Below are positions 18,703-27,484 of a stretch of 64,000 nucleotides of DNA, piece by piece. Every line of letters begins with the position of its first letter. The stretch's first letter is position 1. A program made the position numbers and the translations under genes. The notes under the pieces were generated by a model. It searched no databases, had not been told where the DNA came from, and was given only the letters and a program-made list of their open reading frames with translations. The DNA lies in assembly GCF_001518815.1 (NCBI RefSeq), contig NZ_CP013987.1:4300501-4364500 (forward strand), written 5' to 3'. The DNA comes from Pseudomonas oryzihabitans. Its GTDB lineage: Bacteria; Pseudomonadota; Gammaproteobacteria; Pseudomonadales; Pseudomonadaceae.

Positions 18703-19251
18703 TCAGACCTTGATGAAGTGCTCGCGGTAGTGACGCAGCTCGGCGATGGAATCGCGGATGTCGTCCAGCGCCAGGTGACTGCCGCTCTTCTTCACGCCGT
18801 CACGCACATGGGGCGCCCAGCGCGCGGCCAGCTCCTTGAGGGTGGAGACGTCCAGGTTGCGGTAGTGGAAGTAGGCTTCCAGCTCCGGCATGCGGCGATA
18901 GAGAAAGCGACGATCCTGGCAGATGCTGTTGCCGCAGATCGGCGATTTGCCCTTGGGCACCCACTGCTGCAGGAATTCCAGGGTCAGGGCCTCGGCCTGG
19001 GCGGTATCGACGGTGCTCTCGCGCACCCGCTGGGTCAGCCCCGAACCACCGTGCTGACGGGTGTTCCACTCGTCCATGCCGGCCAGAATCTCGTCCGACT
19101 GATGGATGGCCAGCACCGGCCCCTCGGCCAGCACATTGAGATCGCTGTCGGTGACGATGGTGGCCATCTCGATGATCACGTCCCGATCCGGATCCAGGCC
19201 GGTCATTTCCAGGTCGATCCAGATCAGGTGCTGCGGATTGGGGGTGGTCAT
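18703..19251 (-). CDS. orn: Oligoribonuclease
   Basis: Orn is the DEDDh exonuclease that degrades di- to short oligoribonucleotides, including pGpG from c-di-GMP turnover, which is relevant here given fimX, the PilZ-like gene and the HDOD gene nearby. The start at ATG 19249-19251 ([20 protein letters not shown]) gives 182 residues. The catalytic DLE (DEDD motif I), the [10 protein letters not shown] region (motif II) and [14 protein letters not shown] (motif III with His and Asp) are visible. The AGGAG-like ribosome site precedes this ATG. Confidence 0.97.
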   Translation of the reverse strand: MTTPNPQHLIWIDLEMTGLDPDRDVIIEMATIVTDSDLNVLAEGPVLAIHQSDEILAGMDEWNTRQHGGSGLTQRVRESTVDTAQAEALTLEFLQQWVPKGKSPICGNSICQDRRFLYRRMPELEAYFHYRNLDVSTLKELAARWAPHVRDGVKKSGSHLALDDIRDSIAELRHYREHFIKV

Positions 19252-19301
19252 GGTGAACTCCTTGATGATGGCACCAGTGTAGCAGTGCGCCTGCCGCGCA
19301 C

Positions 19302-20072
19302 CTACCGGCGCCAGAGCAGCAGCCGGCTGCCACGCAGGTCGCCTACTTCCAGCACCCTGTCCGCTGGCTGGCCGGGAATCTCGAAGGTGTTGCTGATTAG
19401 CCAGCTGCCGGCCCGCTGCTCCGTGCGAGCCTTGTCGCCCAGGCGTGGCATGGGCGCCGGGGAGAGAAAGCAATAGACGACGTCGAACTCGCCCAGCTCC
19501 ACCCGCCAGAGATCGCGATAGCGCACCTGACAGTTGCGCCGCGGCAGGCAGCGCAGCCAGGCCAGGGCGAAGCTAAGCGGCGCCGTCTCCACGCCAACGA
19601 AGGTGGCCTGCGGAAAGCGCCGTGACAGGTCGACCAGGGTGTCGCCCAGGCCGCAGCCGAGGTCGACGAAGCGAAAGGTCGGCTCGCGCTCGGCGAGCAG
19701 TTCGGCCAGCCGCTCGCGGGTCTGGCGTCCGGTGAGATAGAGCGGCACCCGCTCGCGCAGGCTGTTCCAGTTCAGCAACAGCAGCAGCAGGAAGCCGAGC
19801 GCGGCGATACCCGCCGACAGGCCGCGACCACTGACCAGGTAGAGCGCCGGAGCGAACAGCAGATTGATGAAGACCCACCAGCGCGCCAGGCCCAGGCGCT
19901 CGCCCAGCAGCGCCGCCAGCACCGCCTGCAGGCACACCAGCAGCAGCAGCGACGGCCGCTGGCCGGTGAAGCCGGCCCACAGTCGGATACCGACGACCGC
20001 CAGCACCAAGGCGGCCAGTTGCACCAGCACGGCCAGCAACAGGGGATAGCGCGAGGCGAGATGGGCCAGCAT
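19302..20072 (-). CDS. Membrane-anchored class I SAM-dependent methyltransferase
   Basis: The start at ATG 20070-20072 ([20 protein letters not shown]) gives 256 residues. The N-terminal third contains about four hydrophobic segments (to about residue 115). The soluble part has the SAM-binding motif [20 protein letters not shown] with the acidic residue in FVGVETAPL. It then has [21 protein letters not shown], the usual motif IV position. The substrate cannot be deduced. It is divergent from rsgA, with 94 bases between starts that must hold both promoters. Confidence 0.85.
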   Translation of the reverse strand: MLAHLASRYPLLLAVLVQLAALVLAVVGIRLWAGFTGQRPSLLLLVCLQAVLAALLGERLGLARWWVFINLLFAPALYLVSGRGLSAGIAALGFLLLLLLNWNSLRERVPLYLTGRQTRERLAELLAEREPTFRFVDLGCGLGDTLVDLSRRFPQATFVGVETAPLSFALAWLRCLPRRNCQVRYRDLWRVELGEFDVVYCFLSPAPMPRLGDKARTEQRAGSWLISNTFEIPGQPADRVLEVGDLRGSRLLLWRR

Positions 20073-20166
20073 GGGGGCTCCAGAGCGACGAGGTGTGCCA
20101 AGTTTAGGTAATCCGCGAGAGGCGGCCAATGCTAGACTCCTCGACCCTGAAACCTGCGGACTTCCC

Positions 20167-21189
20167 ATGGCCAAACGCCACCTGACCCGTCGCCAGAGCT
20201 GGCGGATCGAAAAAATCCAGACTGAACGCGCTGCTCGCGCGGAAAAGCGCGAATCCAAGCTGGTCGACGAACTGGAAGGCGGCGATCTGGGCCCGGAACA
20301 ACAGGGCCAGGTGATCGCCCACTTCGGCGTTCAGGTGGAGGTCGAAGATGGCGAAGGTCGGCTGCAGCGCTGCCACCTGCGCGCCAACCTGCCGACTCTC
20401 GTCACGGGCGACCAGGTGGTGTTTCGCGCCGGCATCCAGGGCAATGGCGTCATCGTCGCCCAGTTGCCGCGCCGTTCGGAGATCTGCCGGCCGGACATGC
20501 GCGGTCAGCTCAAGCCGGTGGCGGCCAACGTCGACCGCCTGGTGATCGTCTTCGCCCCGCTGCCCACGCCCCACGCCAATCTCATCGACCGCTACCTGGT
20601 GGCCGCCGAGCATGCCGGCATCCAGCCGCTGCTGCTGCTCAACAAGGCCGACCTGATCGACGAGCACAACGGCGCGGCGTTGGACGACCTGCTGGGCATC
20701 TACCGCGAGCTGGACTATCCGCTGCTGGAGGTGTCGGCCCACAACGGCCTGAGCATGGACCAGCTCAAGAGCGCCCTGGATGAGCACGTCAGTGTCTTCG
20801 TCGGCCAATCCGGCGTGGGCAAGTCGTCGCTGGTGAACGCCCTGCTGCCGGGCGTCGATACGCGCGTCGGGCCGCTGTCCGAGCTGACCAACAAGGGTAC
20901 CCACACCACCACCACCGCCCGGCTCTTCCACTTCCCCAATGGCGGCGACCTGATCGATTCGCCCGGCATCCGCGAATTCGGCCTCAGCCACGTCAGCCGC
21001 GACGACGTCGAGGCTGGCTTCAAGGAATTCGGCGACTACCTGGGCCACTGCCGCTTTCGCGACTGCAAGCACGAGCGCGAACCCGGCTGCGCCCTGCTCG
21101 CCGCCCTGGAACGCGGTGATATCCATCCGCAGCGAATGGCCAGTTACCGGCATATCCTGGCTAGCCTCGAAGGCGAATCGCGCTACTGA
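20167..21189 (+). CDS. rsgA: Small ribosomal subunit biogenesis GTPase RsgA
   Basis: RsgA is the circularly permuted GTPase that checks the decoding centre of maturing 30S subunits. The start at ATG 20167 ([18 protein letters not shown]) gives 340 residues. In order there are a basic N-terminal helix, an OB fold (about 65-110), the permuted G domain with NKADL (G4) before [12 protein letters not shown] (G1) and DSPGIREFG (G3), and a C-terminal zinc motif [16 protein letters not shown] strong terminator follows. Confidence 0.97.
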   Translation: MAKRHLTRRQSWRIEKIQTERAARAEKRESKLVDELEGGDLGPEQQGQVIAHFGVQVEVEDGEGRLQRCHLRANLPTLVTGDQVVFRAGIQGNGVIVAQLPRRSEICRPDMRGQLKPVAANVDRLVIVFAPLPTPHANLIDRYLVAAEHAGIQPLLLLNKADLIDEHNGAALDDLLGIYRELDYPLLEVSAHNGLSMDQLKSALDEHVSVFVGQSGVGKSSLVNALLPGVDTRVGPLSELTNKGTHTTTTARLFHFPNGGDLIDSPGIREFGLSHVSRDDVEAGFKEFGDYLGHCRFRDCKHEREPGCALLAALERGDIHPQRMASYRHILASLEGESRY

Positions 21190-21191
21190 CG

Positions 21192-21219
21192 AAAACGCCG
21201 GGCAAGCCCGGCGTTTTTT
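21192..21219 (+). terminator. Rho-independent terminator after rsgA
   Basis: AACGCCGGGC and GCCCGGCGTT form a perfect stem with a tiny loop, followed by six T. The upstream A run lets it act in both directions, so it probably also serves the convergent nitroreductase gene. Confidence 0.92.
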
Positions 21220-21234
21220 ATCGATCGACGACTA

Positions 21235-21834
21235 TCAGCCAAAGACGCGGAAACGCTCGGCATCGTCCATGAAGCCCTTCTCGGGGAAGTCGCCTTCGAT
21301 GGAGCCGAAGGGCATCTGGGCGCGCAGGTGCCAGGTGTCGGGCAATTGCCACTCGGCAGCGGTCAGGGCGTCGGGCAGCGGATTGTAGTGCTGCAGGCTG
21401 GCACCGATGCCGGCATTGGCCAGGGCGGTCCACACCGAGAACTGGGCGATGCCGCTGGCCTGCTCCGACCAGATGGGGAAGTTGTCGGCATAGGCGGGAT
21501 ACTTGTCCTGCAGGCCGGCAACGACATGCCGATCCTCGTAGAACAGCACGGTGCCGGCGCCGGCCGAGAAGCTGTTGATCTTGCCTTCGGTAGCGGCGAA
21601 GGCGTCGGCCGGCACGATCTGCCGCAGCGCCTGCATGACGAAGCCCCAGAACTTGTCGCTCTCGGCGCCGAACAGGATCACCGCCCGCGCGCTCTGCGAG
21701 TTGAAGGCGGACGGCGACAGCTTGACCGCTTCCTGGATCAGCGCGGTGACCTGATCCTGGGCCAGCGGCAGGTTCTTGCCCAGCGCGTATTGGCTACGGC
21801 GGCGCTTGATGGTGTCGATAAAGGCATTGCTCAT
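21235..21834 (-). CDS. Nitroreductase family protein (Frm2-like)
   Basis: This is a 199-residue FMN-dependent oxidoreductase of the small nitroreductase type. It starts MSNAFIDTIKRRRSQYALGKN and has SPSAFNSQSARAVILFG (FMN phosphate region) and a late AQMPFGSIEGDFPEKGF. The pattern resembles the Frm2/Hbn1 subgroup. Two ATG codons are adjacent; the second (21832-21834) is preferred because it lies 7 bases after AGGAG. Substrate unknown. It converges on rsgA with a shared terminator between. Confidence 0.85.
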   Translation of the reverse strand: MSNAFIDTIKRRRSQYALGKNLPLAQDQVTALIQEAVKLSPSAFNSQSARAVILFGAESDKFWGFVMQALRQIVPADAFAATEGKINSFSAGAGTVLFYEDRHVVAGLQDKYPAYADNFPIWSEQASGIAQFSVWTALANAGIGASLQHYNPLPDALTAAEWQLPDTWHLRAQMPFGSIEGDFPEKGFMDDAERFRVFG

Positions 21835-21997
21835 CATGAGGCTCCTGCAGGGGGATCGGAGATCGAGAGACCGCGCGCCAGGGCGCAAGGTGCCCGATCC
21901 AGCATGAAACCCCTGCAGCATAACGACCCATCCGCGCCGCAACGGACGAAAAAACCGAACGCTAGCAGCGAATTTTCCTATCGATCGGGGCCGCCGC

Positions 21998-23161
21998 TCA
22001 GGGCTTGCCTTGGATGACGCCGGCATCGAAGGCGTTGACCTGCTGCTTGAAAGCCGCGTTATTGATAGGTTGGGCCAGGTTGCCGGTGGCGGAAACGCCG
22101 CCACTGGAGACTCCGCTCCGACTGGCGGCTGGCGCTGAGCCGGCCGCGGGCTTGGGTGCCTGATTGCCCCCGGCCCGTCCTTCGATGGCCTGTTGTGCCT
22201 TCTTGGTCAGCACGATGATGTCGATGCGGCGGTTGACCGGATTGAGCGGATGCTCGCGATCGAAGGGTGCCGAAGAGGCATAGCCGACGATCCGCGCCAC
22301 CTGGTCTTCCGGATAGCCGCCCGCGATCAGTGCCCGCCGCGCTGCGTTGGCTCGGCCGGCGGACAGCTCCCAGTTGCTGAAGTCGCCCTTGCCGTTGTAG
22401 CGCGCCGCATCGGTATGGCCGCTGATGCTGATCTTGTTCGGGACCTGGCGAATGGTGTCGGCCATGGCCAGCAGGATGTCCTCGAAGTAGGACTTCAGCC
22501 GCGGACTGCCGGAGTCGAACATCGGCCGGTTGTCGGCGTCGACGATCTGGATGCGCAGGCCATCCTGGGTGATCTCCAGCAGGATCTGGTCCTTGAACTT
22601 CTGCAACTCCGGATTCTGCTCGATCTTGTTCTGCAGCTCCTGCAGCAGCAGCTCCAGGCGCTCCTTCTCGACCTGCTCGGCGAGTTTTTCCGCCTGGCTC
22701 GGATCCATCTTCGCCTGGTTGGCAGCATCCTTCTGCTGCTGCGCGGCGTCGTTGGGCTGGCGCTTGTCGGACGGATCGAGCGCCTGGGTGGGATCGGGCT
22801 CGACGCGATTGGACTCGTTGGGATCGGCACGCTCCTGCATGTCCGGATTGACCTTGTTCTGGGTCGAATCCGGTTGCGCCTGGATCTCGGGGTTCAGGGT
22901 GCGATCGGGCGCCGGTGTCGGCGTGCCGCCCAGGTCGATGACATAGGGACTGGCGCTCTCGGTAAAGCCGATCGGGTCCTGGAAGTAGCCAGCGATGGCC
23001 TTCTTCTGCTCGGGAGTGGCCGAGGACATCAGCCAGAGCACCAGGAAGAACGCCATCATGGCGGTCGCGAAGTCGGCAAAGGCGATCTTCCAGGCGCCAC
23101 CGTGGTGACCGGCGGCACTCTTCTTGATGCGCTTGACGATGATCGGCTGGTTGTTGTCCAT
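21998..23161 (-). CDS. motB: Flagellar motor stator protein MotB
   Basis: MotB anchors the stator to peptidoglycan and carries the proton-binding aspartate. The 387-residue product begins with a basic cytosolic tail (MDNNQPIIVKRIKK), then a single transmembrane helix with the critical Asp in FADFATAMMAFFLVLWLM (about 29-46). A long, Gln/Pro/Asp-rich linker follows (about 75-185). The OmpA-like domain contains ISGHTDAARYNG and LSAGRANAARRALI. Its start overlaps the motA stop by one base. Confidence 0.96.
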   Translation of the reverse strand: MDNNQPIIVKRIKKSAAGHHGGAWKIAFADFATAMMAFFLVLWLMSSATPEQKKAIAGYFQDPIGFTESASPYVIDLGGTPTPAPDRTLNPEIQAQPDSTQNKVNPDMQERADPNESNRVEPDPTQALDPSDKRQPNDAAQQQKDAANQAKMDPSQAEKLAEQVEKERLELLLQELQNKIEQNPELQKFKDQILLEITQDGLRIQIVDADNRPMFDSGSPRLKSYFEDILLAMADTIRQVPNKISISGHTDAARYNGKGDFSNWELSAGRANAARRALIAGGYPEDQVARIVGYASSAPFDREHPLNPVNRRIDIIVLTKKAQQAIEGRAGGNQAPKPAAGSAPAASRSGVSSGGVSATGNLAQPINNAAFKQQVNAFDAGVIQGKP

Positions 23162-24012
23162 CAGCTGCCCCGCATCGCCTGCTCGAGTTCACTGAAGGAC
23201 GGCCGGTGCGCCGGGAACAGCACCTTGCGACCGAATTCCACGGCGACGGTGGGCGGCATGCCGCTGGCGGCGGCCACCAGGCAGGCCTTGATGGCCTCTA
23301 GCACGTTGAGTTCTTCCTTGGCGTCGTGCTCCAGGCAGGTCGCCAGCGGGCCGAAGAAGCCGTAGGCCGCGAGAATGCCGAGGAAGGTACCTACCAGCGC
23401 CGCGCCCACGTGACCACCGATGGCTGCCTGGTCGCCCTCGCCAAGCATGCCCATGGTGATCACGATGCCCAGTACCGCGGCCACGATACCGAAGCCGGGC
23501 AGGCCGTCGGCGAGGCGGGACACGGCGTGGGAAGGATGTTCCAGGTCCTCCTTGATGCCCGCCAGCTCCATGTCGAACAGGCCTTCCAGCTCGTGGGGCG
23601 CCATGTTGCCGGAGGACATCAGCCGCAGGTAGTCGGCGATGTAGGCAGTCATCCGCTCGTCCTTGAGGATGTTCGGAAACTTGCTGAAGATCGGACTGGC
23701 CTTGGGATCCTCGACGTCCGCCTCGATGGACATCATGCCCTCGCGCCGGCTCTTGTTGAGGATTTCGTAGAGCAGCTTGAGCACGTCCATGTAGAAGGCG
23801 TGGGTGAAGCGATTGCCGAACATTTTCAGCGACTTCTTGAACACCTGCATGAAGGTGCTGCCAGGGTTGGCCTGCAGAAAGGCCCCCAGGGCGGCACCGC
23901 CGATGATCAGGACCTCGAGCGGCTGGATGATCGCGGCGATCTTGCCATGCGCGAGGATGTAGCCGCCGAGGACAGCCGCGAATATCACGATGATGCCGAT
24001 GATTTTTGCCAT
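23161..24012 (-). CDS. motA: Flagellar motor stator protein MotA
   Basis: MotA makes the proton channel together with MotB and contacts the rotor protein FliG. The 283-residue product has four hydrophobic segments (about 1-22, 33-53, 170-190, 200-222) and a large cytosolic loop between the second and third. Conserved positions include ADGLPGFGIVAAVLGIVITMG and VGTFLGILAAYGFFGPLA. It is co-directional with motB and 117 bases from the divergent HDOD gene. P. aeruginosa has two stator sets; by context this is the motAB set. Confidence 0.96.
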   Translation of the reverse strand: MAKIIGIIVIFAAVLGGYILAHGKIAAIIQPLEVLIIGGAALGAFLQANPGSTFMQVFKKSLKMFGNRFTHAFYMDVLKLLYEILNKSRREGMMSIEADVEDPKASPIFSKFPNILKDERMTAYIADYLRLMSSGNMAPHELEGLFDMELAGIKEDLEHPSHAVSRLADGLPGFGIVAAVLGIVITMGMLGEGDQAAIGGHVGAALVGTFLGILAAYGFFGPLATCLEHDAKEELNVLEAIKACLVAAASGMPPTVAVEFGRKVLFPAHRPSFSELEQAMRGS

Positions 24013-24129
24013 GGTTGGGAATACTGTGTGCTAAGGAAAATTGAGCCGGGGATTCACCCTCACGCCCCCTTTATCGGACCCGGCGCCCCGGACTGAAGGC
24101 CTTTCATCAAATTTCGAGGCGACCGTCGT

Positions 24130-25647
24130 ATGTCCAGCCGCCCAAACACCGTCGAAGACTGGGTCAAACATCTGGAAGGCGTGCGCCTGCCGGTGGCGAC
24201 CGCCACCGCGGAGCGCCTGCGCCGCAGCCTGGCCGATGGCCGTCTGGCGCTGCATGAAATCGCCGAACGCCTCTGCGAGTCACCGCCGCTGGCGCTGGCC
24301 CTGCTGCGCGAGGCCAATCGCGGTCATGCCAGCCTTGGCGATCCCGCGGCCAGCCTCGAAGCCGTGCTCGGCCGCGTCGGCCTGGGCCCGGCGGAATACC
24401 TGATCGCTCGCCAGCCCACCCTGTCAGAGGAGCGCCTGCCGCGGCCGCTGCGGCAGCTGTGCCTGGTGAGCCAGCACGCCATGACGCTGGGAATGGGCCT
24501 GTTCGGCGTGCCCCTGGCGCGGCTGTGGCCGGACATCCGCCTGGCCGCCCTGCTCTTCCTGGCGCCGCTCTGGCCGCTGGTGACCCGCTACCCCGAACTC
24601 TTCGAGGAGTGGGAACGCCGAGTGCTGGGCGAAGGCGAACCGGCGCCGAAGGTCGAGCGCGAGCTGCTGGGCGTACCGGCGATACGTCTGTGCCAGGCGC
24701 TGGCCCGTCACTGGCAGTTGCCCGACTGGATCGTGGAAGGCTACCGCCTGCTGGACGAGGATCGTCGCCAGCTGGTGAGGGCACTGCATATCGCCCATGA
24801 CGAGGATCCCCTGCAGCACCAGCAGCGACTCGACGAGGATCCCAATCTACGCCGCTGGCTGACCCATCCGGGCAACACCATCCTTCTCGCCAATGGCCTG
24901 GCCCTGGCGAGCCACCACGCCTGGGACGGCGCCCATACCCTGCGCTGGCAACGCTTTAGCGCCCTTTATCTCCAGCTGCCCCTGGCGCGGGTGCAGAGTC
25001 GCAGCCACGAACTCGCGGTGCAGGACGCCCGGCGCCATGCCCGGCCTGGTCTCTGGCATCCCGCCGAAGGGCTGCTCTGGCCACCGGGCGAGCGCCGCCT
25101 GCGACCGGTGCCCAAGGTGCAGGTCGCAGGCGAAAGCCAGGCGCAACGCTGGCGTGGCCTCTGCGAACAACTGCTGCACACCCCCAGTGCCTTCGCCACC
25201 CTGCCGCAACTGTTCGATTGCGCCCGCCAGGCCCTGGTGGCCTGCGGCCTGCCTCGGCTGCTGCTGCTGACCCCGGATCGCAATGGCCAGAAGGGCAATG
25301 TCCAGCTGCATCACGGCCTGGACGACGCCCCCGGCCTGCAACTGGATATCGCCAGCCATCCCCTGCTGGCCAAGCTGTTTGGCAGCCCCGGCCAGCTGCG
25401 CATCGACGCAGGCAATCGCACGCGGTTCGCCGCGCACCTGCCGGCCGATCTGCGCCGGTTGTTCAGCAATGAGCGGCTTTGGCTGCGCAGCCTGGGCTTT
25501 GGCGAACGGGTGGTGCTGCTGGCGATCCTGGACAGCGAACTGGAGCCGGCGGACCCGCGGCGAACCGCCGCGCTGGACAAGACCTTCACCTGCATCGAGC
25601 GCGCCATCGCCACCTTTGCCAATCGTTCCAGGGTGCGACCGACCTGA
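24130..25647 (+). CDS. HDOD-domain signalling protein
   Basis: The 505-residue protein starts MSSRPNTVEDWVKHLEGVRL. Its N-terminal half matches the HDOD helical fold (LHEIAERLCESPPLALALLREANRGH). The metal-binding HD pair of HD-GYP enzymes is not evident, as expected for HDOD. The C-terminal half (about 340-500) looks like a GAF-type sensory region (LPQLFDCARQALVACGLPRLLLLTPDR). No output enzyme is present. Its position next to motA and close to the c-di-GMP genes fits a regulatory scaffold role; the target is unknown. Confidence 0.8.
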   Translation: MSSRPNTVEDWVKHLEGVRLPVATATAERLRRSLADGRLALHEIAERLCESPPLALALLREANRGHASLGDPAASLEAVLGRVGLGPAEYLIARQPTLSEERLPRPLRQLCLVSQHAMTLGMGLFGVPLARLWPDIRLAALLFLAPLWPLVTRYPELFEEWERRVLGEGEPAPKVERELLGVPAIRLCQALARHWQLPDWIVEGYRLLDEDRRQLVRALHIAHDEDPLQHQQRLDEDPNLRRWLTHPGNTILLANGLALASHHAWDGAHTLRWQRFSALYLQLPLARVQSRSHELAVQDARRHARPGLWHPAEGLLWPPGERRLRPVPKVQVAGESQAQRWRGLCEQLLHTPSAFATLPQLFDCARQALVACGLPRLLLLTPDRNGQKGNVQLHHGLDDAPGLQLDIASHPLLAKLFGSPGQLRIDAGNRTRFAAHLPADLRRLFSNERLWLRSLGFGERVVLLAILDSELEPADPRRTAALDKTFTCIERAIATFANRSRVRPT

Positions 25648-25706
25648 CGCTGGCCGGTCAACCTCGGTACACTTCACCTTTGCTACGGACCGACGGGAAA
25701 TCTGTG

Positions 25707-26516
25707 ATGCCCTTTTCCGCCCTGCCCCTGGTGATCGAGCCGGCCGATCTCGCGGCGCGCCTGGATGCGCCCGAACTCATCCTGGTGGATCTCAGCAGCG
25801 CCGCCCACTATGCCGAGGGGCATCTGCCCGGCGCGCGCCATGTCGCGCCCGCCCGTACCCAGCTGGGCACCAAGCCGGCACCGGGCCTGCTGCCCGCCCA
25901 GGCTGACCTGGAACAGCTGTTCGGCGAACTGGGCCAGCGCCCCGAAGCCGTCTATGTGGTCTATGACGATGAAGGCGGTGGCTGGGCCGGACGTTTCATC
26001 TGGCTGCTCGACGTCATCGGTCACGGTCACTATCACTACCTCAACGGCGGTCGCCAGGGCTGGATCGCTGCCGGCCTGCCACTGAGCACCGATATCCCTG
26101 CCCCGGTCGGCAGCCCGGTCCCCCTGACCCTGCACGAGGAGCCCACCGCCAGTCGCGCCTACCTGCAGAGCCGGCTCGGCGCCGAGGACCTGGCGATCTG
26201 GGACGCCCGCGGCGCCGACGAGTATCGCGGCGAGAAGGTGCTGACCGCCCGTGGCGGGCATATCCCCGGGGCGATCAACTTCGAGTGGACCGCCGGCATG
26301 GACGCTGCGCGCCAGTTGCGCATCCGTGAGGACCTGGCCGCCGAACTGGAGCGCCTGGGCATCACTCGCGACAAGGAAGTCATTACCCACTGCCAGACCC
26401 ATCACCGATCCGGCTTCACCTATCTCGCGGCCAAGGCCCTGGGCTATCCGCGTGTCAAAGCCTATGCCGGCTCCTGGGGCGAATGGGGCAACTACCCCGA
26501 CACGCCCATCGAATGA
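25707..26516 (+). CDS. rhdA: Thiosulfate sulfurtransferase (rhodanese) RhdA
   Basis: The 269-residue tandem-rhodanese enzyme transfers sulfane sulfur to cyanide or protein thiols. The first domain (about 8-125) is inactive. The second contains the active-site loop CQTHHRSG starting at Cys229, the same loop type as in Azotobacter vinelandii RhdA. The start is placed at ATG 25707 (MPFSALPLVIEPADLAARL). It is followed 16 bases later by psd and may share its mRNA. Confidence 0.93.
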   Translation: MPFSALPLVIEPADLAARLDAPELILVDLSSAAHYAEGHLPGARHVAPARTQLGTKPAPGLLPAQADLEQLFGELGQRPEAVYVVYDDEGGGWAGRFIWLLDVIGHGHYHYLNGGRQGWIAAGLPLSTDIPAPVGSPVPLTLHEEPTASRAYLQSRLGAEDLAIWDARGADEYRGEKVLTARGGHIPGAINFEWTAGMDAARQLRIREDLAAELERLGITRDKEVITHCQTHHRSGFTYLAAKALGYPRVKAYAGSWGEWGNYPDTPIE

Positions 26517-26532
26517 CTGCCAAGGACCTCTC

Positions 26533-27441
26533 ATGAAACTGCAAGACCGACTGTTCATCCTGGCCCAGCACCTGCTGCCGCACCACCTGCTGTCACGGGT
26601 GGTCGGCGGTTTCGCCGAGTGCCGCGCGCCCTGGTTCAAGAACCTGCTGACCCGCTGGTTCGTCCGTCACTACGACGTGGACATGCGCCAGGCGCAGGTG
26701 GAAGACCCGACCGCCTACGAGAACTTCAACGCCTTCTTCACCCGTGCCCTCAAGCCCGGTGCCCGCCCGCTGCCAGCCGAGCCCGGCGTGGTGGTCAGCC
26801 CCAGCGACGGCGCCATCAGCCAGCTCGGTCGCATCGAGCATGGCCGCATCTTCCAGGCCAAGGGGCACAGCTACAGCCTGCTGGAACTGCTTGGCGGCGA
26901 CGGCCTGCGCGCCGCGCCCTTCATGGGCGGCCATTTCGCCACCATTTATCTGTCGCCCAAGGACTACCACCGGGTGCACATGCCGCTCACCGGTACCCTG
27001 AAGGAGATGATCTATGTGCCCGGACGCATCTTCTCGGTCAATCAGCTTACCGCCGAGAACGTGCCCGAGCTGTTCGCCCGCAACGAGCGGGTGGTCTGCA
27101 TCTTCGACACCGCCGTGGGCCCCATGGCGGTCATCCTGGTCGGCGCCATGATCGTCGCCAGCATCGAGACGGTCTGGGCCGGTCTGGTCACCCCGCCCAA
27201 GCGTGAACTCAAGCGTTTCGCCTACGACGAAGCGGCTCGTGCGCCCATCACCCTGCGCACGGGCGACGAGTTGGGTCGCTTCAAACTGGGCTCCACCGCC
27301 ATCGTGCTGTTCGGTCCGGAGGCGGTGAATTGGTCCGCTGAACTCGGCGCGCTGTCTACCGTCAACATGGGGCAACTGCTGGGGGTTCCGACCACGCCCG
27401 CCCCCTTGACCACCGTTTCCGAGCCAGGGCCTCTCGCCTAG
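26533..27441 (+). CDS. psd: Phosphatidylserine decarboxylase proenzyme
   Basis: Psd makes phosphatidylethanolamine at the inner membrane. The start at ATG 26533 (MKLQDRLFILAQHLLPHHLL) gives 302 residues. The serinolysis motif LGST lies at 252-255; Ser254 would become the pyruvoyl group after self-cleavage into the large beta and small alpha chains. Other conserved parts are SPSDGAISQLG, the catalytic HRVHMPLTG and VGAMIVASIETVW. Confidence 0.96.
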   Translation: MKLQDRLFILAQHLLPHHLLSRVVGGFAECRAPWFKNLLTRWFVRHYDVDMRQAQVEDPTAYENFNAFFTRALKPGARPLPAEPGVVVSPSDGAISQLGRIEHGRIFQAKGHSYSLLELLGGDGLRAAPFMGGHFATIYLSPKDYHRVHMPLTGTLKEMIYVPGRIFSVNQLTAENVPELFARNERVVCIFDTAVGPMAVILVGAMIVASIETVWAGLVTPPKRELKRFAYDEAARAPITLRTGDELGRFKLGSTAIVLFGPEAVNWSAELGALSTVNMGQLLGVPTTPAPLTTVSEPGPLA

Positions 27442-27484
27442 ATGCGCGGTTTATTGCCCATCGAAACAGGAGTGCGTGCGGCGA

